Part shown: in pieces, positions 16,739 through 25,659 of the stretch
How positions within the stretch are numbered: the stretch's first letter is position 1
How the letters are laid out: each line of letters starts with the position of its first letter
Assembly (NCBI RefSeq): GCF_038066635.1
Contig: NZ_JBBUTI010000001.1
Location: 124,001-188,000 of the forward strand
Reading direction: 5' to 3'
Length of the DNA: 64,000 nt
Source: Ideonella margarita
GTDB taxonomy: Bacteria > Pseudomonadota > Gammaproteobacteria > Burkholderiales > Burkholderiaceae_C
Notes under the pieces: model-generated
The model's database searches: none
Seen by the model: only the letters and a program-made list of their open reading frames with translations
Told to the model about the DNA's origin: nothing
Program-made: the position numbers and the translations under genes

Positions 16739-18013
16739 TCACTGGTAGCTGCGGGCGTCCTCAATCACCTTGCCGTCGTTCGGCAGGCTGTTCGGTGTGC
16801 ACCACACCACGTCGGCGCGCAGCTTGGTGATGTCGCGCACGCTGTGCGCCACGCGCTCGGCCAGCCCTTCAGGCACCTGGCCCAGTTCAACCTTCAGCGT
16901 CATGCGGTCGTTGGCCATTTCGCCTTCCACCACCAGGCGCAGCCGGCCCAGCTCCGGATGGCGTCGGCCCACCTCGGCCACCTGGCCCGGGTGCACGAAC
17001 ATGCCCCGCACCTTGGTGGTCTGGTCGGCCCGGCCCATCCAGCCCTTGATACGACGGTTGGTGCGGCCGGTCGGGCAGTGGCCAGCCAGCACCGCTGACA
17101 AATCACCCGTGCCGAAGCGGATCAGCGGGTAGTCGGGGTTCAGCGTGGTCACCACCAACTCGCCGACTTCGCCGTCGGGCACCGGGTCACCGGTGCCGGG
17201 GCGCACGATTTCCACCAGCACGCCTTCGTCAATCACCAACCCTTCGCGGGCCGAGGTTTCGTAGGCGATGAGGCCCAGATCAGCGGTGGCATAGGCCTGG
17301 TAAGCCGCCACGCCGCGTTCCAGCAGCCAGTCGCGCAGGCTGGGCGGGAAGGCCTCACCGGACACCAGCGCCTTGCGCATGCCGGCCACATTCACGCCGC
17401 CCTCAGCGGCCTTGTCGATCAGGATCTTCAGAAAGCTCGGCGTGCCGATGTAGCCCTGCGGCGCCAGTTCGGCCACGGCCTGCAATTGCAGCTCGGTATT
17501 GCCGACGCCACCTGCGAAGGTGGTGCAGCCGATGGCGTGCGCGCCGGTTTCCATCATCGAGCCGGCCGGCGTGAGGTGGTAGCTGAAGCTGCAATGCGCC
17601 AGATCACCCGGGCGGAAGCCGGCCGCCCAGATGGCGCGGGCCATGCGCCAGTAGTCGGCGGCGGTGCCTTCGGGCTCATAGATGGGGCCGGGCGACTGGA
17701 ACACGCGGCGGGCACCGCGCGAGGCTTTCAAGCCTTCCCAGCCAATGGCGGAGAAGCCGCCGAAGGGGTCGCCGCCCGGGCCGGATTGGCGGCTGTGCTG
17801 CTGGCGCTCCAGCAGCTCGTGCTTGCGCACCACCGGCAGGCGCGCCAGAGCGTCGCGGCTGGTGATGGCGGCGGCGTTCACCCCCGCCAGCAACTCACCC
17901 ATGGCGCTGCTGCGCGCCTGGGCATGGGCCACGCGGGCCGGCAGGGCGGCCAGCAGCGCGGCCTCGCGCACGGCAGGGTCACGCTGCTCGAGGGCGTCGT
18001 AGAACTCACTCAT
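16739..18013 (-). CDS. PaaK-like AMP-forming acyl-CoA ligase
   Basis: 424 aa from ATG 18013 (GGAG 8 bases upstream; the GTG at 18022 is less well placed). Phenylacetate-CoA ligase family: adenylates a carboxylic acid, then forms the CoA thioester. GIYEPEG-like and SYHLTPAGSMMETG segments, YATADLGLIAYE and the C-terminal MGRADQTTKVRGMFVHPGQV (AMP-binding and hinge region) are typical. Its start overlaps the 101-aa gene by 8 bases, so it is the last gene of the ligase/liv operon. The substrate is probably an aromatic or other carboxylic acid delivered by the operon's transporter; this is inference. Confidence 0.85.
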   Translation of the reverse strand: MSEFYDALEQRDPAVREAALLAALPARVAHAQARSSAMGELLAGVNAAAITSRDALARLPVVRKHELLERQQHSRQSGPGGDPFGGFSAIGWEGLKASRGARRVFQSPGPIYEPEGTAADYWRMARAIWAAGFRPGDLAHCSFSYHLTPAGSMMETGAHAIGCTTFAGGVGNTELQLQAVAELAPQGYIGTPSFLKILIDKAAEGGVNVAGMRKALVSGEAFPPSLRDWLLERGVAAYQAYATADLGLIAYETSAREGLVIDEGVLVEIVRPGTGDPVPDGEVGELVVTTLNPDYPLIRFGTGDLSAVLAGHCPTGRTNRRIKGWMGRADQTTKVRGMFVHPGQVAEVGRRHPELGRLRLVVEGEMANDRMTLKVELGQVPEGLAERVAHSVRDITKLRADVVWCTPNSLPNDGKVIEDARSYQ

Positions 18014-18311
18014 CGCGGTCACTCCAGGTGCTCAGTTGCTGTTTGATCTGCGTGAGCTGGTCACGCAGCTGGGCGCTGTCCTTCAGCACCTTGTCGCGCC
18101 ACACCGGGCTGCGGCTGGGGCGCTCCGCCAGCGACACCACCAGCGTGTTGCCCGCCACCACCGCCTTCACCAGCGGCAAGCCGCGGCGCTCGAAGGCGCC
18201 GGCACGCTCGGTCAGGCCGGCTTCGCGCAGATCACGGCGCAGTCGTTGCAGGGCCTCGTCCGGCTTGAAGGCCGGCGCGGGGATGAAGAAGTCGCCGAGG
18301 TCGTCGCTCAT
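18006..18311 (-). CDS. Unknown 101-aa protein in the liv/ligase operon
   Basis: 101 aa, not recognised. Starts MSDDLGDFFIPAPAF, then a helical charged middle (LQRLRRDLREAGLTER), a short beta-like part (LVKAVVAGNTLVVSLAERP), and a C-terminal coiled-coil-like end (DSAQLRDQLTQIKQQLSTW). No signal peptide or membrane segment. It starts 11 bases after LivF and overlaps the PaaK-like gene by 8 bases, so it is clearly translated within the operon. A role as an accessory or partner of the ligase is inference. Confidence 0.7.
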   Translation of the reverse strand: MSDDLGDFFIPAPAFKPDEALQRLRRDLREAGLTERAGAFERRGLPLVKAVVAGNTLVVSLAERPSRSPVWRDKVLKDSAQLRDQLTQIKQQLSTWSDRDE

Positions 18312-18322
18312 GGCGTGTCGTC

Positions 18323-19135
18323 TCAAGCCAGCCAGCGTTTGCGGCGCTTGTAGCTCTTCACGTCCTTGAAGCTCTTGCGGTCTCCGCCGCCCATGCCGAG
18401 GTAGAACTCCTTCACGTCCTCGTTCTCGCGCAGGTCCTTGGCGGCGCCGTCCATCACGATGCGGCCGTTCTCCAGGATGTAGCCGTAGTCGGCATAGCGC
18501 AGCGCGATGTTGGTGTTCTGCTCGGCCAGCAGGAAGGTGACGCGCTCCTTGGTGTTCAGGTCTTTCACGATCTCGAACACTTCTTCCACGATCTGCGGCG
18601 CCAGGCCCATGCTGGGCTCGTCGAGCAGTACCATCTTCGGGTTCGCCATCAAGGCGCGGCCGATGGCGCACATCTGCTGCTCACCGCCCGAGGTGTAGGC
18701 CGCCTGGCTGGTGCGCCGGGTCTTCAGGCGCGGGAAGTAGTTGTAGACCTTCTCCAGCGTCTGCGCCACGGCGGCCTTGCCGTCGGTGCGGGTGTAGGCG
18801 CCGGTCAGCAGGTTCTCCTCGATGCTGAGGTGGGCGAAGCAGTGCCGGCCCTCCATCACCTGCACCACGCCGCGGTCGACCATGTCGGAGGTGCTGAGCT
18901 TCTCGATGCGCTCGCCGCGCAGCTCGATCGAGCCCTTGGTGACTTCGCCGCGCTCGCCGGCCAGCAGGTTGGACACCGCGCGCAGCGTGGTCGTCTTGCC
19001 CGCGCCATTGCCGCCCAGCAGGGCCACCACCTGGCCTTCGGGCACCTGCAGGGACACGCCCTTGAGCACCAGAATGACGTGGTTGTAGATGACTTCGATG
19101 CCGTTGACGTTCAACAGGATGTTCGGTGTGCTCAT
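18323..19135 (-). CDS. livF: Branched-chain-type ABC transporter ATPase LivF
   Basis: 270 aa from ATG 19135. ATPase subunit of the HAAT importer family. Walker A is GGNGAGKTTT and Walker B MVLLDEPS, with the linker SGGEQQMCAIGRAL. A C-terminal extension is Lys/Arg-rich (SFKDVKSYKRRKRWLA) and longer than in E. coli LivF (237 aa), as seen in related Burkholderiales operons. It is separated from the solute-binding gene by 92 bases. The paired ATPase is LivG at 22709. Confidence 0.9.
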   Translation of the reverse strand: MSTPNILLNVNGIEVIYNHVILVLKGVSLQVPEGQVVALLGGNGAGKTTTLRAVSNLLAGERGEVTKGSIELRGERIEKLSTSDMVDRGVVQVMEGRHCFAHLSIEENLLTGAYTRTDGKAAVAQTLEKVYNYFPRLKTRRTSQAAYTSGGEQQMCAIGRALMANPKMVLLDEPSMGLAPQIVEEVFEIVKDLNTKERVTFLLAEQNTNIALRYADYGYILENGRIVMDGAAKDLRENEDVKEFYLGMGGGDRKSFKDVKSYKRRKRWLA

Positions 19136-19227
19136 GCTCAGACCCTTCGTGTCTCTTGGCAGCACCGCACGGCGATGCTGGCAAGAGGGCCCGCCTCGCG
19201 GGCCCCGGGGATGCGCTCAGGCGCGTA

Positions 19228-20559
19228 TCAGGATTGGCAGTCGGCCGGGGTACGGCGTTCCAGCTTCTTCTCGGCGGCGTACTTGTCGGCAGCGGCCTTC
19301 ACCATCGGCTTCAGGATCTGCTGGTCACCTTCGTACCAGTCAGAGGTGAAGCCCCACTTCTTGCCGTCCCAGGTGTGGATGCGGGTCCAACCTGAGCCCA
19401 TGTGGTCGACGCAGGAGGTGGACACCGGACGCATCACGCCAGCGAAGCCGAGGGCGTCGAGCTTCTTCTGGTCGAGGGCCAGGTTCTCCAGGCCCCAGCG
19501 GGTCTGTTCACCCGTCATGACCTTGCCCTTGCCGAAGCGCTCCTGTGCGCGCTTGACGCCTTCAACACCCAGCATCGCCGACAGCATGCCGCGCATGTAG
19601 AGCACCGAGCCGACTTCTTCCTTCGGGCCCGTGCCCTGGCCCTTGGCATGCACCTGGGCCATGATGTTCTGCACCACCTTGGCATCGGGTTGGGCGCCGT
19701 GCTGCATGGCGGCGGCGTTGTAGCCCTTGGCGTTGTCGCCCACGTCCTTCACGTCCGGCTCGGCGCCGGCCCACCACACGCCGTACATCTTTTCGCGCGG
19801 GTAGCCGGTGGCCACGGCTTCCTTCAGCGCGGCCGAATTCATCACGCCCCAGCCCCACAGGAAGACATAGTCCGGACGGCTCTGGCGCACCTGCAGCCAG
19901 GTGGCCTTCTGCTCGACGCCGGGGGCGGTGACCGGCAGCAGTTGCAGGTCGAAGCCGTGGGTGCGGGCGCGTTCCTGCAGCACCGGGATCGGCTCCTTGC
20001 CGAACGGGCTGTCGTGATAAACCAGCGCGATCTTCTTGCCCTTGAGCTTGTCCAGCCCGCCTTCCTTCTTGGCGATGTGCTGCACCAGCACGTCGGCGTT
20101 CACCCAGTAGGTGCCGAGCAGCGGGAAGTTCCACTTGAACACGCCGCCGTCGGCGCTTTCACTGCGGCCATAACCGGCGGTGATCAGCGGGATCTTGTCG
20201 GCCGGGGCCTTCTCGGTGAGCGCGAAGGTGATGCCGGTGGACAGCGGCTGGAACACGGTCGCGCCCTTGCCCTTCAGGCGCTCGTAGCACTCGACGCCGC
20301 GGTCCGTGGCGTAGCCGGTTTCGCATTCCTCGAACGTGATCTTCACGCCGTTGATGCCGCCCTGGGCATTCACCAGCTTGAGGTAATCGACGTAGCCATT
20401 GGCGAACGGCACGCCGTTCGGGGCGTACGCGCCGGTGCGGTACACCAGCACCGGGAAGAACTGCTCCTTCGCTTGGGCAAAGGCCGGGGACGTGGCCACG
20501 GCCGCGAAGCCGGCTGCTGCCAGCAGGGCCGTTTGGGCCAGGGTCTTGAACTTCATCAT
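19228..20559 (-). CDS. Branched-chain-type ABC solute-binding protein
   Basis: 443 aa with a Sec signal peptide (about 1-29, ending SPAFAQA). Periplasmic-binding fold type I (Leu/Ile/Val-BP like): YLKLVNAQGGINGVKITFEE, then the hinge and ligand regions. Longer than E. coli LivJ (367 aa). Two Cys pairs are possible, as is common in this subgroup. A strong GGAGG stands 5 bases before the first of two ATGs. In the operon it follows livM after a 112-base gap that contains a hairpin. The ligand is unknown; the neighbouring ligases suggest a carboxylic acid rather than an amino acid. Confidence 0.9.
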   Translation of the reverse strand: MMKFKTLAQTALLAAAGFAAVATSPAFAQAKEQFFPVLVYRTGAYAPNGVPFANGYVDYLKLVNAQGGINGVKITFEECETGYATDRGVECYERLKGKGATVFQPLSTGITFALTEKAPADKIPLITAGYGRSESADGGVFKWNFPLLGTYWVNADVLVQHIAKKEGGLDKLKGKKIALVYHDSPFGKEPIPVLQERARTHGFDLQLLPVTAPGVEQKATWLQVRQSRPDYVFLWGWGVMNSAALKEAVATGYPREKMYGVWWAGAEPDVKDVGDNAKGYNAAAMQHGAQPDAKVVQNIMAQVHAKGQGTGPKEEVGSVLYMRGMLSAMLGVEGVKRAQERFGKGKVMTGEQTRWGLENLALDQKKLDALGFAGVMRPVSTSCVDHMGSGWTRIHTWDGKKWGFTSDWYEGDQQILKPMVKAAADKYAAEKKLERRTPADCQS

Positions 20560-20611
20560 GTCTGCCTCCAGAGGGTGGAAAGAAGCACTCGTCAGTGCCG
20601 GGACTACAGGC

Positions 20612-20631
20612 CCGGGCCTCGTGGGGCCCGG
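20612..20631 (-). promoter_or_regulatory. Hairpin between livM and the solute-binding gene
   Basis: CCGGGCC-N6-GGCCCGG is a perfect 7-bp stem in the 112-base gap of the operon. It has no T-run on the transcribed strand. Such hairpins often stabilise the upstream or downstream message, giving extra copies of the binding protein, but this is inference. Confidence 0.4.
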
Positions 20632-20671
20632 TGTTTTGAACTCGTTGCGGGTCGGTGCGGCCAAGTGCAGC

Positions 20672-21736
20672 TCAGTGCGGGAAGGGCCACAGACGCAGCT
20701 TTTCCTTGGCCGTCGACCACAGCCGCGCCAGGCCATGCGGCTCGACGATCAGGAAGAAGACGATCAGGGCGCCGAAGATCATGGCTTCGAGGTGCGAGGC
20801 CAGTGCGGTGCTGATGGGAATGCCCATCGCCGCCGGGATCTGGTTCAGCGCGATCGGCAGGATCACGATGAAGGCCGCGCCGAAGAAGCTGCCCATGATC
20901 GAGCCCAGGCCACCGATGATCACCATGAACAGCAGCTGGAACGAGCGGTCGATCGAGAAGGCTGCCGGCTCCCAGGAGCCCAGGTGCACGAAGCCCCACA
21001 GCGCACCGGCCATGCCGACGAAGAATGAGCTGACGGCGAAGGCGGTGAGCTTGGCGTAGATCGGGCGGATGCCGATGACGGCGGCCGCCACGTCCATGTC
21101 GCGCATGGCCATCCATTCGCGGCCGATGTGGCTGCGCACCAGGTTCTTGGCCAGCCAGGCGCAGACGATCACGAAGCCGAGGCAGAACAGGTACTTGTCG
21201 AGCGGGGTGGTGATGTTCCAGCCCAGCAGCTTCAGGCCCGACACGCTGACCGAGCCCGACGACGAATCATTCGTGAACCACTTGATGCGCAGGAAGCTCC
21301 AGTCGGTGAAGAACTGGGCCGCCAGCGTGGCCACCGCCAGGTACAGGCCCTTGATGCGCAGCGACGGGATGCCGAACAGCACACCCACCACCGTGGCGCA
21401 CACGCCGCCCAGCACCAGGGCCGCCAGCAGCGGCATGCCCTCGATGCGCACCATGAAGTTGTAGGCGCCGTAGGCCCCGATGGCCATAAAGGCGCCGGTG
21501 CCCAGCGAGATCTGGCCGCAGTAGCCCACCAGGATGTTCAGGCCGATGGCCGCCAGCGACAGGATCAGGAACGGCACCAGGATGGCGCGGTACATGTATT
21601 CGCTGGCCATCATCGGCACGGCGAAGAAGGCAAAGGCGATGAGCAGACCGATGACGACGCGGTCCTGCAGGATCGGGAAGATCTGCTGGTCAGCGCGGTA
21701 GCTGGTCTTGAACTGGCCGTTTTCGCGGTAGAGCAT
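20672..21736 (-). CDS. livM: Branched-chain-type ABC transporter permease LivM
   Basis: 354 aa, about 8-10 hydrophobic segments beginning VVIGLLIAFAFFAVPMMA. Inner-membrane permease of the HAAT family; the family segment NILVGYCGQISLGTGAFMAIGAY is present, and the cytoplasmic loop for the ATPase (EWMAMRDMDVAAAVIGI) is in the usual place. AAGGAG precedes the ATG. It pairs with LivH, 24 bases upstream. Confidence 0.92.
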   Translation of the reverse strand: MLYRENGQFKTSYRADQQIFPILQDRVVIGLLIAFAFFAVPMMASEYMYRAILVPFLILSLAAIGLNILVGYCGQISLGTGAFMAIGAYGAYNFMVRIEGMPLLAALVLGGVCATVVGVLFGIPSLRIKGLYLAVATLAAQFFTDWSFLRIKWFTNDSSSGSVSVSGLKLLGWNITTPLDKYLFCLGFVIVCAWLAKNLVRSHIGREWMAMRDMDVAAAVIGIRPIYAKLTAFAVSSFFVGMAGALWGFVHLGSWEPAAFSIDRSFQLLFMVIIGGLGSIMGSFFGAAFIVILPIALNQIPAAMGIPISTALASHLEAMIFGALIVFFLIVEPHGLARLWSTAKEKLRLWPFPH

Positions 21737-21760
21737 GTTGTTCTCCTTCTGCGCTCGCGC

Positions 21761-22690
21761 TCAGACGCGGTCGATGATCTTTTCGCCGAACAGCCCTTGC
21801 GGCCGCACCAGCAGGAAGCCCAGCGCCATCACGTAGGCGAACCAGATCTCGATGCCGCCACCCAGCAGCGGGCCGATGTAGACCTCGGAGAGCTTCTCGC
21901 CCACACCGATCAGCAGCCCGCCGATGATGGCGCCGGGCACGCTCGTCAGCCCACCCAGGATGACCACCGGCAGCGCCTTCAGGGCCACCTGCGACAGCGA
22001 GAACTGCACACCCAGCTTCGAGCCCCAGATGATCCCGGCGACCAGCGCGGCAAAGCCCGCCACCGACCACACGATGACCCAGATGCGGTTCAGCGGAATG
22101 CCGATCGACTGCGCGGCCTGGTGGTCGTCGGCCACGGCGCGCAGCGCCCGGCCGGTCGCCGTTTTCTGGAAGAAGACGGCCAGGGCCACCACCAGCGCAG
22201 CGGCGATGCCCGCGGCGATCAGGTCTTCCGAGCCGATCAGGATGCCGCCCGGGAAGGTCGACTCCATCAGGAAGATCGGGTCCTTCGGCATGCCCACGTC
22301 GATCTTGTAGATGTCGGAGCCGAAGATGGTCTGGCCGAAGCCGTCGAGGAAGTAGGTGATGCCCAGCGTGGCCATCAGCAGCGTGATGCCTTCCTGGTTC
22401 ACCAGCTTGCCCAGCACGAAGCGCTCGATGACCCAGGCCACGATGATCATGCAGCCCATGGCCAGCACGAAGGCGATCAGGTTGGCGACGACCTTGTTGT
22501 CGAAGCCCAGCAGCGCCGGCACCCACTCCGAGAAGCGGGCCATCGCCAGCGCGGCGAACAGCACCATCGCGCCCTGCGCGAAGTTGAAGACGCCGGAGGC
22601 TTTGAAGATCAGCACGAAGCCGAGCGCGATCAGCGAATACAGCATGCCCGCCATCAGGCCGCCGAAGAGTGTTTCAAGGAAAAATCCCAT
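21761..22690 (-). CDS. livH: Branched-chain-type ABC transporter permease LivH
   Basis: 309 aa, polytopic. The N-terminus MGFFLETLFGGLMAGMLYSL and FNFAQGAMVLFAALAM are typical of LivH permeases. The EAA-like ATPase contact (TATGRALRAVADDHQAAQSIGI) is in the middle. GGAG precedes the ATG. It is third in the operon, 18 bases after livG. Confidence 0.93.
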   Translation of the reverse strand: MGFFLETLFGGLMAGMLYSLIALGFVLIFKASGVFNFAQGAMVLFAALAMARFSEWVPALLGFDNKVVANLIAFVLAMGCMIIVAWVIERFVLGKLVNQEGITLLMATLGITYFLDGFGQTIFGSDIYKIDVGMPKDPIFLMESTFPGGILIGSEDLIAAGIAAALVVALAVFFQKTATGRALRAVADDHQAAQSIGIPLNRIWVIVWSVAGFAALVAGIIWGSKLGVQFSLSQVALKALPVVILGGLTSVPGAIIGGLLIGVGEKLSEVYIGPLLGGGIEIWFAYVMALGFLLVRPQGLFGEKIIDRV

Positions 22691-22708
22691 GGTGTTGCTC
22701 CGGTAGCG

Positions 22709-23494
22709 TCAGTGCGAGGTGCCCAGATAGGCGCGGATCACGTCCTCGTTGGCGCGCACCTCGTCGGGCGCGCCGTCGCCGATTTTCTTGCCGTAGTCGA
22801 GCACCACGACGCGGTCGGAGATGTCCATCACCACGCCCATGTCGTGCTCGATCAGCACGATGGTGGTGCCGAACTCTTCATTCACGTCGAGGATGAACCG
22901 GCACATGTCCTGTTTCTCTTCCACGTTCATGCCGGCCATCGGCTCGTCGAGCAGCAGCACCTGCGGCTCCATGGCGAGCGCGCGGCCGAGGTCGACCCGC
23001 TTCTGCAGACCGTAGGGCAGGCGGCCCACCGGCGTCTTGCGGTGCGGCTGGATTTCGAGGAAGTCGATGATGTGCTCGACGAACTCGCGGTGCGCGCTTT
23101 CCTCGCGCTCGGCCGCCCCCCAGCGGATGGCCTGCTGGAAGATGTTGGTCTTCATCTTCAGGTTGCGGCCGGTCATGATGTTGTCGATCACGCTCATGCC
23201 CTTGAACAGCGCCAGGTTCTGGAAGGTGCGGGCCACGCCCATCTCTGCCACCTGCCGCGAGTTCATGTGCGAGAACGCCTGACCCCGGAAGGTGATGCGA
23301 CCTTCCTGCGGCGTGTAGACGCCGTTGATGCAGTTCAGCATCGAGCTCTTGCCCGCGCCGTTCGGCCCGATGATGGCGCGCACCTCGTGCTCGCGCACGT
23401 TGAAGCTGATGTCGGTCAGGGCCTTCACGCCACCGAAGCGCAGGCTGATGTTCTGGACGTCCAGGATGACGTCGCCGATTTTCTTGTCCGTCAT
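22709..23494 (-). CDS. livG: Branched-chain-type ABC transporter ATPase LivG
   Basis: 261 aa. Walker A GPNGAGKSS, the Q-loop region, signature LPYGLQKRVDLGRAL (a Y-G-x-Q variant of LSGGQ usual for LivG), and Walker B VLLLDEPMAGM. Its ATG at 23494 is one base from the stop of the acyl-CoA ligase, so the two are coupled. Works with LivF, LivH, LivM and the binding protein. Confidence 0.93.
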   Translation of the reverse strand: MTDKKIGDVILDVQNISLRFGGVKALTDISFNVREHEVRAIIGPNGAGKSSMLNCINGVYTPQEGRITFRGQAFSHMNSRQVAEMGVARTFQNLALFKGMSVIDNIMTGRNLKMKTNIFQQAIRWGAAEREESAHREFVEHIIDFLEIQPHRKTPVGRLPYGLQKRVDLGRALAMEPQVLLLDEPMAGMNVEEKQDMCRFILDVNEEFGTTIVLIEHDMGVVMDISDRVVVLDYGKKIGDGAPDEVRANEDVIRAYLGTSH

Positions 23495-23495
23495 G

Positions 23496-25448
23496 TCAGG
23501 CTGCTTTCTGCGCGGCAGGCGCCGGGAAGTGCTTGGCGTCGGTGATCTTCAGCGTGGCGCTGACCTTGCCGCTGCGGCCGTCCTCGAACTTCACCACGGT
23601 CTCGATGAACTGCTCGGTCTTGCCCTCGTAGAGCGCATCGACCAGCACGCTGTACTTGTCGTTGATGAAGCCGCGCTTGACCTTGCGGGTGCGGGTCATC
23701 TCGCCGTCGTCGGCGTCGAGTTCCTTGTGCAGGATGAGGAAGCGGTGCACCTGCGTGCCGGCCAGCAGCGTGTCGCGCGCCAGGTCGCTGTTCACCTGCT
23801 CCACGCACTCGCGCAGCAACTCATACACCTCGGGCTTCTGGGCCAGGTCGGTGTAGCCGGCGTACGAGAGATTGCGGCGCTCGGCCCAGTTGCCCACGGC
23901 CTCGAAGTCGATGTTGATGAAGGCGCACACGCGCTCGCGCTTGTCACCGAAGGCCACGGCCTCCTTCACGTAGGGGAAGAACTTCAGCTTGTTCTCGACG
24001 TACTTGGGGGCGAACATCGCGCCGTCGTTTGCGCCGCCCATCAGCCGGCCCACATCCTTGGCGCGGTCGATGATCTTCAGGTGGCCGTTGCCATCGATGA
24101 AGCCGGCGTCGCCCGTGTGGTACCAGCCGTCGGCGGTCAGCACCTCGGCGGTGGCGGCCGGGTTCTTGTAGTACTCCTTCAGCAGGCCGGGCGACTTCAC
24201 CAGCAGCTCGCCGCTGTCGGTCAGCTTGATCTCCACGCCTTCCACCGGCACGCCCACGGTGTCGGAGCGCGCTTCGTTGTCAGGCTGCAGGCAGACGAAC
24301 ACGGCGGTTTCGGTCGAGCCGTAGAGCTGCTTGAGGTTGATGCCGATCGAGCGGTAGAAGGTGAACAGGTCGGGGCCGATGGCCTCACCGGCGGTGTAGG
24401 CCACACGCACGCGGCTCATGCCCAGCGTGTTGCGCAGCGGGCCGTAGATGCACAGGTTGCCAAGCGCGTAGTGCAGGCGGTCGAGCAGGCCGATGGACTT
24501 GCCGTCCATCAGGTCGGGGCCGACGCGGCGGGCCAGCGCCATGAAGTGGTGGAACAAGCCGCGCTTGATGGCGCTGGCGTCTTCCATGCGGATCATCACC
24601 GTGGTCAGCATGCCCTCGAAGATGCGGGGCGGCGCGAAGTAGTACGTCGGGCCGATTTCCTTCAGGTCGATGCCCACCGTGGCGGCGGACTCGGGGCAGT
24701 TCACCACGTAGCCGCAGGTCAGCCACTGGCCGTAGCTGAAGATGTTCTGGCCGATCCAGGCGGGCGGCATGTAGGCCAGCACCTCTTCGTCGGCCGTGAG
24801 CTTGTCGAAGCGCTGGCCGGTGGCGGCGCGGTCGAGCAGCGAGTGGTGGGTGTGCACCACGCCCTTCGGATTGCCGGTGGTGCCCGAGGTGAAGAACATC
24901 GCGGCCACGTCGCCGGGCTTGATCTTGGCGACCTCCAGCTCGAAGAAGCCGGGGTGCTGCGCCATCCAGGCATCGCCTGCTTCGGCCAGGCTGTCGATCG
25001 AGCCCAGGCCGGGCTCGTCGTACTTGCGCAGGCCGCGCGGGTCGTCGTACCAGATGCGTGCCAGTGCCGGGCACGACTCGCGCACCTCCAGCATCTTGTC
25101 GACCTGCTCCTGGTCTTCAACCACCGCGAAGTGCACTTCGGCGTTGGTGACCGGGAACACGAATTCGGCCGCCACCGCATCCTGGTACAGCGGCACCGGC
25201 ACGGCCCCCAGTGCCTGCGCGGCGAGCATGGTGGCGTTCAGGCGGGGGCGGTTGTCGCCCACCACGATGATGTGCTGGCCACGCTGCAGGCCGGCGGAGG
25301 CCAGCCCCGCTGCCAGGCGCTTCACCAGCACGGACAGCTCTGCCCAGGTGGTGGTTTGCCAGATCCCGTATTCCTTCTCACGCAGGGCCGGGGCCTGGGG
25401 CCGTTGGCTGGCGTGATCGAGCATCAATCGCACGAAGTTGGTGGGCAC
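23496..25448 (-). CDS. AMP-forming acyl-CoA ligase (long-chain type), first gene of liv operon
   Basis: 650 aa with a GTG start (25448) and GGAG 9 bases upstream. Adenylate-forming ligase: FFTSGTTGNPKG at about 185-196 is the P-loop-like motif, LYGSTETAVF the A5 region, and WYHTGDAGFIDGNGHL the A7/A8 core. Length and motifs fit the long-chain/FACS-like class. No membrane segment, so cytoplasmic. It heads an operon with a complete Liv-type importer and a second, PaaK-like ligase, which suggests that an imported acid is trapped as its CoA ester. The acid is not identifiable from sequence. Confidence 0.9.
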   Translation of the reverse strand: MPTNFVRLMLDHASQRPQAPALREKEYGIWQTTTWAELSVLVKRLAAGLASAGLQRGQHIIVVGDNRPRLNATMLAAQALGAVPVPLYQDAVAAEFVFPVTNAEVHFAVVEDQEQVDKMLEVRESCPALARIWYDDPRGLRKYDEPGLGSIDSLAEAGDAWMAQHPGFFELEVAKIKPGDVAAMFFTSGTTGNPKGVVHTHHSLLDRAATGQRFDKLTADEEVLAYMPPAWIGQNIFSYGQWLTCGYVVNCPESAATVGIDLKEIGPTYYFAPPRIFEGMLTTVMIRMEDASAIKRGLFHHFMALARRVGPDLMDGKSIGLLDRLHYALGNLCIYGPLRNTLGMSRVRVAYTAGEAIGPDLFTFYRSIGINLKQLYGSTETAVFVCLQPDNEARSDTVGVPVEGVEIKLTDSGELLVKSPGLLKEYYKNPAATAEVLTADGWYHTGDAGFIDGNGHLKIIDRAKDVGRLMGGANDGAMFAPKYVENKLKFFPYVKEAVAFGDKRERVCAFINIDFEAVGNWAERRNLSYAGYTDLAQKPEVYELLRECVEQVNSDLARDTLLAGTQVHRFLILHKELDADDGEMTRTRKVKRGFINDKYSVLVDALYEGKTEQFIETVVKFEDGRSGKVSATLKITDAKHFPAPAAQKAA

Positions 25449-25513
25449 GAGCGCTGTCTCCGGTGGCGCTGTCAGCCCGACGCGGGCAGCAGCGATTCAT
25501 CCTGTGATGGACC

Positions 25514-25560
25514 GGATACTAGGGCGCCGTTTGACGCCATGTTGTCGGTTGGACGACAAT
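25514..25560. promoter_or_regulatory. Divergent promoters and Crp-type palindrome (ligase-liv operon / regulator)
   Basis: TTGTCG-N6-CGACAA (25542-25559) is a perfect palindrome with the 6-base centre of Crp sites. On the minus strand a -10-like TAGTAT (25521-25516) without a good -35 puts the palindrome centre close to -41.5, the class II activator position. On the plus strand TTGACG (25531-25536)-N18-GACAAT (25555-25560) is a promoter for the regulator with the palindrome inside it, so binding would block it. The reading is: activates the operon, represses itself. Confidence 0.6.
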
Positions 25561-25659
25561 TTCAGGGTCTGCCCGGGGCGGACTTTCCCCGCCCCCTGTT
25601 GCAAGGCTGGCGTCAGCGCTGGCAGCGACAAGCGCAGCCGGAACCCCCAAGCGCACCCC

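Noticed and set aside
21128..23545. Very long plus-strand open frame opposite livM-livH-livG
   Set aside because: Composition is His/Asp/Arg-rich shadow of the real permease and ATPase genes; no known domain.
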